Positions 23,402-28,627 of a stretch of DNA of 28,627 nt are shown one piece after another. A program made the position numbers and the translations under genes. This stretch comes from an uncultured Clostridium sp. GTDB lineage: Bacteria; Bacillota; Clostridia; TANB77; CAG-508. Numbering within the stretch: the first letter of the stretch is position 1; every line of letters starts with the position of its first letter. The stretch covers positions 1 to 28,627 of the forward strand of contig USOV01000009.1 in NCBI GenBank assembly GCA_900556455.1, given 5' to 3'. The notes beneath the pieces were generated by a model, which was not told the origin of the DNA, ran no database searches, and worked only from the letters and a program-made list of their open reading frames with translations.

Positions 23402-24940
23402 TTAATTCCCCCAGTATTTTCTATCTATTGACCTATATTGTATTGCCTCTGCAATATGTTTTACCTCTATTGGTTTGCTTTCATCTAAATCTGCTATTGT
23501 TCTTGCCACCTTTAATATTCTTCCATATGCTCTCGCACTCAATTTTAATTTATTAAATGCATTTTCTAGTATCTGTCTTCCCTTACTGTCTAATTTGCAA
23601 TATTCATCTATTAGTTTTGGTGTGAGTTCTGAATTTGAAAATATCTTTTTATCTTTATATCTTTCTAATTGTATTTTTCTTGCTTTATCAACTCTTTTTT
23701 TTATTTCTTCTGATGTTTCTATTTTTTCGTTTGAATCTAGTTTTTTGTATTTTACTGGGCTTACCTCTGTACAGATATCTATTCTATCTAATAATGGCCC
23801 ACTTAATTTTCCCATATATTTGTTAATCATTTGAGGTGTACATGTACATTCTTTATCTTTTGAACCATAATAACCGACAAGGGCATGGATTCATACTTGA
23901 AACAAACATGAAGTTTGCAGGGTATGTTAATGTTGCATTTATTCTTGATATTGTTACATTTCTATCTTCTAATGGTCCTCTTAAAACTTCTAAAGTATTT
24001 TTATGAAATTCTGCAATTTCATCTAAAAACAGTACTCCATAATGTGCCAAACTTATTTCCCCGAGGTTTTGGTATCCTTCCTCCTCCCACTAATGATACA
24101 GATGATATTGTGTGATGTGGAGCTCTAAATGGCCTTACTGTAATTAATGGAGTGCCCTTTGCTAGTGTTCCTGCTATACTATGTATTTTTGTAATTTCCA
24201 ATGCCTCTTCAAAACTTAAATCTGGAAGAATTGATGGTATTCTTCTTGCAAGCATAGTTTTTCCGCGAGCCAGGGCTTCCAATTAACAGGCAATTATGTG
24301 CCCCTGCTGCAGCAACTTCTAATGCTCTTTTTATATTTTCTTGCCCTTTTACCTCTGAGAAATCAAAATTGTATTGGTTATTGTTTTTAAACAATTCTTC
24401 TGCATCCACACTTATTGGCTCTATTTCTATTTTTTTATTTAGATATTCTATTACTTCTGTTAAATTTTCTGCTGGTATTACTTTTATATTTCTTACCACA
24501 CCTGCTTCCAGTGCATTTTCCTTTGGTACAATAATTTCTTTTACTCCCAATCTTGCTGCTTCTATGCACATTGGTAAAACTCCATTTACTTTATTTATTC
24601 TTCCATCTAATGATAGCTCACCAATAAAAGCAATTTTTTCTCTATCAAAATCTTGTATATTCTCAGTTGCAACTAATATTCCTATTGCAATAGGAAGGTC
24701 AAAACTTGACCCTTCTTTTTTCGTATCTGCTGGTGCTAAATTTACTATTATTCTTTTACTTTGAAAATCAATATCAGAATTTTTTATGGCTGTTCTTACT
24801 CTTTCTTTCGCTTCTTTTACACTAACATCTGGAAGTCCCACTATCTCCCAAGATGGAAGTCCTGAAGAAACATCTACTTCTACATCAACTAAATAGCCAT
24901 CTAATCCATGTAGAGCCATACTTTTTACTATTGATAGCAT
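23402..24940 (-). CDS. comM: YifB/ComM Mg-chelatase-like AAA+ helicase, interrupted by three +1 shifts at CGG
   Basis: A hexameric helicase that drives branch migration during integration of transformed DNA. Skipping one C at 24265, 24063 and 23876 joins four frame segments (225, 67, 62 and 157 residues) into 511 residues, the family's normal length. Motifs in order: MALHGLDGYLVDVEVDVSSGLPS, VNLAPAD, the first join restoring the Walker A loop GSPGSGKTMLARRIPSILP, FRAPHHTISSVSLVGGG, the second join restoring IPKPGEISLAHYGVLFLDEIAEF (Walker B), the third restoring MNPCPCGYYGSKDKECTC, and the C-terminal LSGPLLDRIDICTEV, SARAYGRILKVARTIADL and EAIQYRS. AGGAGG precedes the ATG. dprA follows after 2 bases. 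Read without shifts it would look like a heavily decayed pseudogene. Confidence 0.93.
23874..23876 (-). other. +1 frameshift site 3 (CGG) in comM
   Basis: The coding strand reads TGC CCT TGT CGG TTA. The conserved NPCPCGYYG needs TGT GGT TAT TAT, so the C at 23876 is skipped. Frame 0 would stop 6 codons later. Confidence 0.85.
24061..24063 (-). other. +1 frameshift site 2 (CGG) in comM
   Basis: The coding strand reads CCA AAA CCT CGG GGA. The conserved PKPGEISLAH needs CCT GGG GAA, so the C at 24063 is skipped. The preceding CCT has poor re-pairing in the +1 frame (CTC). Confidence 0.85.
24263..24265 (-). other. +1 frameshift site 1 (CGG) in comM
   Basis: The coding strand reads CCT GGC TCG CGG AAA. 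The Walker A loop needs TCG GGA AAA ACT, so the C at 24265 is skipped. This restores the P-loop Gly-Lys-Thr, without which the protein cannot bind ATP. Confidence 0.85.
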
Positions 24941-25070
24941 ATATGCCTCCTATTTAATTTTTATTTTTTGGAAATTTTTTAGAAAAAAATTATTTTGAAT
25001 TTAAATTATTAATATTAAACAACATTTTTTGTATTTTGTAAAGAGAAATCGTTCGACAATTTTCTACAAC

Positions 25071-25108
25071 AAAAAATGGGCTATCTGGATTTTTCCAGAG
25101 ACAGCCCA
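25071..25108 (-). terminator. Intrinsic terminator of the 3D/G5 protein gene
   Basis: On the - strand, TGGGCT..CCAG arms fold around a short loop (6 bp outer stem 25077-25082 with 25103-25108, inner CCAG/CTGG), followed by six T (25071-25076 on the + strand are A). It lies just after the gene's stop. Confidence 0.85.
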
Positions 25109-25123
25109 CCTTTTTAACTATTA

Positions 25124-26044
25124 TTAGTTTAAAACTTCTGCATATAAATATCTTACTCCCCAAGCTAATGCTTCTGCATGTGAATTCATGTATATGTCTA
25201 TACGATTTCCTTGTATTGCTCCACCTCTATCTTCTACTGTATATGTTTCACCATTTATTACAACTTTTGTACCAAAACTAAATGTACTTGGTGCTGCTAT
25301 TGTATGATTTGCTGTTGCCCTTGCTCCAGATGCTGTAATACCTGTTGACCATCCACAACATTTAGCACATGAACAATATGCTGTTACTTTATAAATTCCT
25401 GATTTTCCTGATGTTCCAGATACTCTTGAAGATGCTCTTGATGTTATTGTTTTTGTTTGAACTTGAATTATTTTATTTACTGGTTCTTTTATTATTTCTG
25501 AAGATATTTCTTGTCTTGATATTTCTATATCATTTTTATAAGTAACTTTGTAAGTAACTTTCTTTTCTCCATTCTGCCCTGCTTGTATAATTTTATTTGC
25601 TGTAAGTCCAGAACCGTTTGAAACATCTTTTGTTATTGTTTCAAATGGAATTTCTTCAGTTACTATAATTATTTTTTCTGTGATATTAGTGTAACCTTCT
25701 ACTATTTGCTCTGTATTAATGTTTATTTCTTCTACATTTGCAAATTCAACTGGTTCTTCACCAATTTTTGATATTATAATTTCATTAGAATCTGTAATTT
25801 CTTCTTCTAAACTTGGTAAAACTGTTTCATCTTCTTCTAGAATTATATGATTTTCTTCTAAGATATCAGCTACTTTTGTTTTTGAGGTTACAACTACTAT
25901 TTCATGATTATTTGCAAATTTTATTTTAATATTATTAATTTTTGCGTTACTTGCTAAAGCTGTTGCTCCTAATATTATTGCAAATACTAGTGCTATTAAT
26001 ATTATTTTTCTTACGGAAATCGATGCTTTATCATCTATTTTCAT
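25124..26044 (-). CDS. YabE-like cell-wall protein: DUF348, G5 and 3D (MltA-like) domains
   Basis: 306 residues. An N-terminal membrane or signal helix (IILIALVFAIILGATALA) is followed by a ubiquitin-like DUF348 segment (TSKTKVADILEENHIIL), a G5 domain (~residues 115-190, beginning EKIIIVTEEIPFETITK with GQNGEKKVTYKVTY), and a C-terminal 3D domain (YKVTAYCSCAKCCGWSTGITASGARA, GTKVVINGETYTVEDRGGAIQGNRIDIYM), whose DxD-type aspartates (VEDRGG, RIDIYM) are the lytic transglycosylase residues. This is the Rpf/YabE architecture, thought to remodel peptidoglycan at the cell surface. AAGGAGGG precedes the ATG. Confidence 0.9.
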   Translation of the reverse strand: MKIDDKASISVRKIILIALVFAIILGATALASNAKINNIKIKFANNHEIVVVTSKTKVADILEENHIILEEDETVLPSLEEEITDSNEIIISKIGEEPVEFANVEEININTEQIVEGYTNITEKIIIVTEEIPFETITKDVSNGSGLTANKIIQAGQNGEKKVTYKVTYKNDIEISRQEISSEIIKEPVNKIIQVQTKTITSRASSRVSGTSGKSGIYKVTAYCSCAKCCGWSTGITASGARATANHTIAAPSTFSFGTKVVINGETYTVEDRGGAIQGNRIDIYMNSHAEALAWGVRYLYAEVLN

Positions 26045-26194
26045 AAATTATTTAATCCCTCCTTAAAGTGACCTTTTTTATTATACTACTTTTTTCTATA
26101 TCTGTCAAATTTTTCTATTTATATTATATGCTGCTTGTACCATTTTATGCTATAATTTTACGGTTTTTAATTTTTTTATTTATACTTATATCCA

Positions 26195-26224
26195 TTGATT
26201 TTTATAAAGATATTGTGCTATAAT
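26195..26224 (+). promoter_or_regulatory. SigA-type extended -10 promoter of lemA
   Basis: TTGATT at 26195-26200, an 18-base spacer ending TGC, and TATAAT at 26219-26224. A second TGC-TATAAT lies upstream at 26148-26156 without a good -35, so two starts are possible. Confidence 0.65.
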
Positions 26225-26260
26225 ACTTTTTGTTATAAATATATTAAAGGAGGTTGTCTT

Positions 26261-26815
26261 ATGGGTTGGATTATATTAATAATTGTAGCAATTATAATTT
26301 TCTGGTTTATTGGTTCATATAATGGTCTTGTAACTTTAAGACAAAGAGTAAGAAATGCTTGGAGTCAAATTGATGTTCAATTACAAAGAAGATTTGATTT
26401 AATTCCTAACTTAGTAGAAACTGTAAAAGGTTATGCAAGTCATGAGGAAGCAGTTTTAACAAAAGTAACTGAACTTAGAACTTCTTGGACAAAAGCTTCA
26501 ACAGTTCATGAAAAATCTGAACTTGCAAATGAACTTTCTAATACTTTAAAAACAATTATGGCTGTTTCAGAAAATTATCCGGATTTAAAGGCAAATCAAA
26601 ATTTCTCTGAATTGCAAGAAGAACTTCAAAATACTGAAAATAAAATTTCTTATTCAAGACAATTTTATAATGACACAGTTACAAAATATAATACAAAACT
26701 TGAAGTTTTTCCAGATAATTTAATTGCTTCTATGTTTCATTTTACAGCAGAAGAATTATTTGCAGTAGATAGTGAAGAAACTAAGAAAAATGTAAAAGTA
26801 AGTTTTGATAAATAA
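26261..26815 (+). CDS. lemA: LemA family membrane-anchored protein
   Basis: 184 residues: an N-terminal membrane helix (WIILIIVAIIIFWFIGSYN) followed by the LemA helical core: LVTLRQRVRNAWSQIDVQLQRRFDLIPNLVETVKGYASHE, AVSENYPDLKANQNFSELQEELQNTENKISYSRQFYNDTVTKYN, and the end FPDNLIASMFHF. The function of LemA is not settled; it is often paired with a TPM-domain or HtpX gene, but none is adjacent here. Start ATG 26261 follows AAAGGAGG by 7 bases; the longer frame to 26195 overlaps the promoter. A solo gene between promoter and terminator. Confidence 0.93.
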   Translation: MGWIILIIVAIIIFWFIGSYNGLVTLRQRVRNAWSQIDVQLQRRFDLIPNLVETVKGYASHEEAVLTKVTELRTSWTKASTVHEKSELANELSNTLKTIMAVSENYPDLKANQNFSELQEELQNTENKISYSRQFYNDTVTKYNTKLEVFPDNLIASMFHFTAEELFAVDSEETKKNVKVSFDK

Positions 26816-26839
26816 AAAACGGGGTAAAACCCGTTTTTT
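26814..26839. terminator. Bidirectional intrinsic terminator between lemA and trmL
   Basis: AAAAAACGGG pairs with CCCGTTTTTT around a 6-base loop. T-run follows on the + side and A-run gives a T-run on the - side. It touches both stop codons. Confidence 0.9.
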
Positions 26840-27342
26840 TATTTATCAAAATATGAACTTATTCCCTGCAAGTCTTCAAAATTATGTTGTCTTAGTATTT
26901 CATAAGTAATTATTGCAACTGAATTTGACAAATTTAATGACCTTAATGTTGGAAGCATTGGAATTCTTATTGTTTTAGTGTTCAAATATTTTTCTAAAAG
27001 CCATTCTGGCAATCCTTTTGTTTCTTTACCATATAATACAAAAACTTCTTTCATTTCTGAATAATCTATGTCTGTATATTTAGTTTTTCCCTTTGTTGTC
27101 GCAAAAAACATATTATTTTCTTCTGGTTTATATTTTTCTAAAAACTCATCTAATGAAGCATGTTCTTCAATTTCTAGTTTATCCCAATAATCCAAGCCTG
27201 CTCGTTTTATTGATTTATCATCTATTTTAAACCCTAAAGGATGCACTAGATGTAATTTTGCTCCTGTTATTGCACATGTTCTTGCAATATTTCCTGTGTT
27301 TTGTGGTATTTCTGGTTCCACCATTACTATATGTATTTTCAT
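26839..27342 (-). CDS. trmL: tRNA (cytidine(34)-2'-O)-methyltransferase TrmL
   Basis: SPOUT-class methyltransferase that modifies the wobble base of tRNA-Leu isoacceptors. It is full length at 167 residues: IVMVEPEIPQNTGNIARTC, HLVHPLGF, KRAGLDYWDKL, then the trefoil-knot SAM site FVLYGKETKGLPEWLL, IRIPMLPTLRSLNLSNSVAIITYEILRQ. The ribosome binding site is weak (AGAAAAG). Downstream of the tadA-unknown pair on the same strand. Confidence 0.96.
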   Translation of the reverse strand: MKIHIVMVEPEIPQNTGNIARTCAITGAKLHLVHPLGFKIDDKSIKRAGLDYWDKLEIEEHASLDEFLEKYKPEENNMFFATTKGKTKYTDIDYSEMKEVFVLYGKETKGLPEWLLEKYLNTKTIRIPMLPTLRSLNLSNSVAIITYEILRQHNFEDLQGISSYFDK

Positions 27343-27383
27343 TTTCTTTTCTTCTTTCTTTTTTATTTTTAAACTACTACTAA

Positions 27384-28124
27384 TTAAATTCTTTTAAATA
27401 CCAATTTTGTCAAATCTAGTTCACATGTGCTTACACCTTCTGTTGCTATATCACCTACTGGTAAATCTAAAATAATTGTTGTTTTAAAAGTGTTTCCTCC
27501 AGATAATTCTATCGTCATATCAAAAGATACTTTCACCTTAACATCCTCATTAGTCATTTGTAACCTATTTAATAAGCTCCCATCTGTAATAACATTGTCA
27601 TTTTCTAGATAAGTTACCTTTCCTAAATCATTAAGTATTACACTTAGCTCTAGTATTCCCCCTTGGTTTGCAATTGTCATATTTTCTAGGTTTAAATTCG
27701 TTTCTTTAGAGCCTTTATATTCTAAACTATCCTTTATTTCATAGTTTTCTACGTATTCAAAAGTATTTCCTTCTAATGGAGTTCTATAAAATCTTACAGT
27801 TCCTTTTTTCCCTTGCTCTACTACTTTAAAATTATTAAGTGTTATTTTTTTGATTGCATCTTCTTTAGAATAGTTTTTATTTTTTTCAATAGCAATATAA
27901 ATATCATTTTTTTGTATTACATTTGCTTCATATGTATTTTCGTTTATTTCTATATTTTCTGTTTTTGCACTACTTACTACTACTAATTTTGTTATATTAA
28001 ATGGTAAATTTTTTTCTCCTTCTACATAATATTTATACATTATAAAAAAAGTTGTACTAAATAATAATATTAAAAAAAATAAAACTATGTATTTTTTTGT
28101 ATTTCTTTTTTGTATATCTATCAT
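27384..28124 (-). CDS. Membrane-anchored extracytoplasmic protein of unknown function
   Basis: Not recognised. 246 residues: a short basic cytoplasmic end, one membrane helix (residues ~12-31, YIVLFFLILLFSTTFFIMYKY), then about 210 residues outside with alternating hydrophobic strands and no cysteine pair or catalytic motif apart from a lone Cys near the C-terminus (VSTCELDLTK). The ATG overlaps the tadA stop (ATGA) and its AGGAGGA site is inside tadA, so it is translationally coupled to that gene. The external part may be a beta-rich domain. No function is suggested by context. Confidence 0.75.
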   Translation of the reverse strand: MIDIQKRNTKKYIVLFFLILLFSTTFFIMYKYYVEGEKNLPFNITKLVVVSSAKTENIEINENTYEANVIQKNDIYIAIEKNKNYSKEDAIKKITLNNFKVVEQGKKGTVRFYRTPLEGNTFEYVENYEIKDSLEYKGSKETNLNLENMTIANQGGILELSVILNDLGKVTYLENDNVITDGSLLNRLQMTNEDVKVKVSFDMTIELSGGNTFKTTIILDLPVGDIATEGVSTCELDLTKLVFKRI

Positions 28125-28570
28125 TTGTTCCTCCTAAGATTTTTAAAAAAATCTTTTATAATATATTCACACTTGTCCTGAAGTATTCCTTTAGAAATAT
28201 TTACAATATGATTATATTTTAAGCTGCTTAAATCTACGAAAGAGCCACAAGCCCCAGTTTTAGTGTCAAGTGCTCCTATATATAAATTTTTAATTCTTGA
28301 AGAAATAATTGCTCCCATACACATTGTGCAGGGTTCTAATGTAACATACATATCACAATCAATTAGTCTCCATGAATTTAATTTTTTACTTGCTTTTTCA
28401 ATTGCTAAAATTTCTGCATGTGCAGTTGCACTTTGTTTGCTTTCTCTTAAATTATGTGCTCTTGCTATGACTTCACCATTTTTTACAATAACTGCTCCAA
28501 CTGGTACTTCTTCTTTTTTATACGCTTTTTTAGCCTCTTTCAAAGCCTCTTCCATAAATTTTTCTTCCAT
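28121..28570 (-). CDS. tadA: tRNA-specific adenosine deaminase TadA
   Basis: Converts A34 to inosine in tRNA-Arg(ACG), which lets that tRNA read CGU, CGC and CGA but not CGG. It is full length at 149 residues with the zinc-deaminase motifs: VPVGAVIVKNGEVIARAHN, TAHAEILAIEKA (zinc His and catalytic Glu), TLEPCTMCMGAIISSRI (two zinc Cys), and the tRNA-contacting GACGSFVDL. AAGAGA lies upstream of the ATG. Its presence fits a cell that reads most CGN codons with one inosine tRNA and would need a separate tRNA-Arg(CCG) for CGG. Confidence 0.95.
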   Translation of the reverse strand: MEEKFMEEALKEAKKAYKKEEVPVGAVIVKNGEVIARAHNLRESKQSATAHAEILAIEKASKKLNSWRLIDCDMYVTLEPCTMCMGAIISSRIKNLYIGALDTKTGACGSFVDLSSLKYNHIVNISKGILQDKCEYIIKDFFKNLRRNK

Positions 28571-28589
28571 AAAAATCTCTTTTCAAAAA

Positions 28590-28627
28590 AAATGGTGCAC
28601 TTAGCTGGACTCGGCAAGCCGCGTCGG
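28590..28627. other. GC-rich segment at the window edge, possible end of a structured RNA
   Basis: The last ~35 bases are about 65% G+C in a genome near 27%, and contain the inverted repeat CGGC-AA-GCCG with outer GAC/GTC. A run of A at 28585-28592 would be a T-run on the - strand. It could be the end of a structured RNA gene with its terminator, cut by the edge. I could not fit it to a tRNA, tmRNA, RNase P or SRP RNA. Confidence 0.3.

Noticed and set aside
23402..24940. comM as a pseudogene in four pieces
   Set aside because: All conserved motifs and the normal length return when one C is skipped at each of three CGG codons, and no other damage is present.
28590..28627. tRNA gene end (sequence ends GTGCACCA on the - strand)
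   Set aside because: No TTCRANY T-loop or matching T-stem at the right distance before the CCA, so it does not fit a tRNA 3' half.
1..28627. Prophage, insertion sequence, CRISPR array or defence island
   Set aside because: No transposase, integrase, phage structural or Cas-like protein, and no regularly spaced direct repeats were seen.

Overview
The window reads as chromosome of a very AT-rich (roughly 27% G+C), endospore-forming Gram-positive bacterium, most likely an uncultured member of the Clostridia. The signs are strong AGGAGG-type ribosome binding sites, a small SRP RNA without an Alu domain, a recR-ybaB-dnaX-SRP RNA block, and sporulation/germination genes (sleB, ypeB and a 54-residue SspF-like spore protein). 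No mobile element, CRISPR array, rRNA or tRNA was recognised.

Layout. 1-2007 (+): end of a surface-polysaccharide locus (membrane protein tail, GT2 and GT32 glycosyltransferases), closed by a bidirectional terminator. 2041-6166 (-): a secreted M14 carboxypeptidase with lectin repeats, and an ECF sigma factor fused through one membrane helix to an extracytoplasmic domain that looks serpin-like. 6350-11494 (+): an operon behind a near-consensus promoter: TagA/WecG ManNAc transferase, polyprenyl-phosphate glycosyltransferase, DUF2304, a GtrA-GT-C fusion, MnaA epimerase and GtrA. MnaA makes the UDP-ManNAc that TagA uses, so this is a wall-glycopolymer linkage and decoration operon. 11519-13628 (-): sleB-ypeB-sspF. 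13661-14960 (+): a MurG/UgtP-like glycolipid glycosyltransferase behind a structured leader. 15012-15275 (-): an orphan ORF of foreign composition. 15348-19096 (-): recR, ybaB, dnaX, SRP RNA, Sua5/YwlC. 19388-19900 (+): small membrane exporter. 19897-24940 (-): xth, flippase, yraN, dprA, comM. 25124-28570: 3D/G5 protein (-), lemA (+), trmL (-), a membrane-anchored unknown (-), tadA (-).

The most unusual observation: four genes (sleB, the glycolipid glycosyltransferase, dnaX and comM, the last three times) are each broken by a +1 frameshift, and all six breaks have one signature. An in-frame CGG codon is present, and skipping its C restores the conserved protein as GGN (Gly). I found no in-frame CGG in any intact recognisable gene here, although CGG occurs about 30 times in the other two frames of those genes. 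The only other in-frame CGGs (two) are in the compositionally foreign orphan ORF. After re-framing, ComM is 511 residues and DnaX 516, both with conserved motifs on each side of the joins. The best explanation is that CGG is an unassigned or hungry codon that triggers efficient +1 frameshifting, or that CGGN is read as a four-base glycine codon. A systematic sequencing error is the main alternative. All function calls come from reading motifs by eye; no database search was run.
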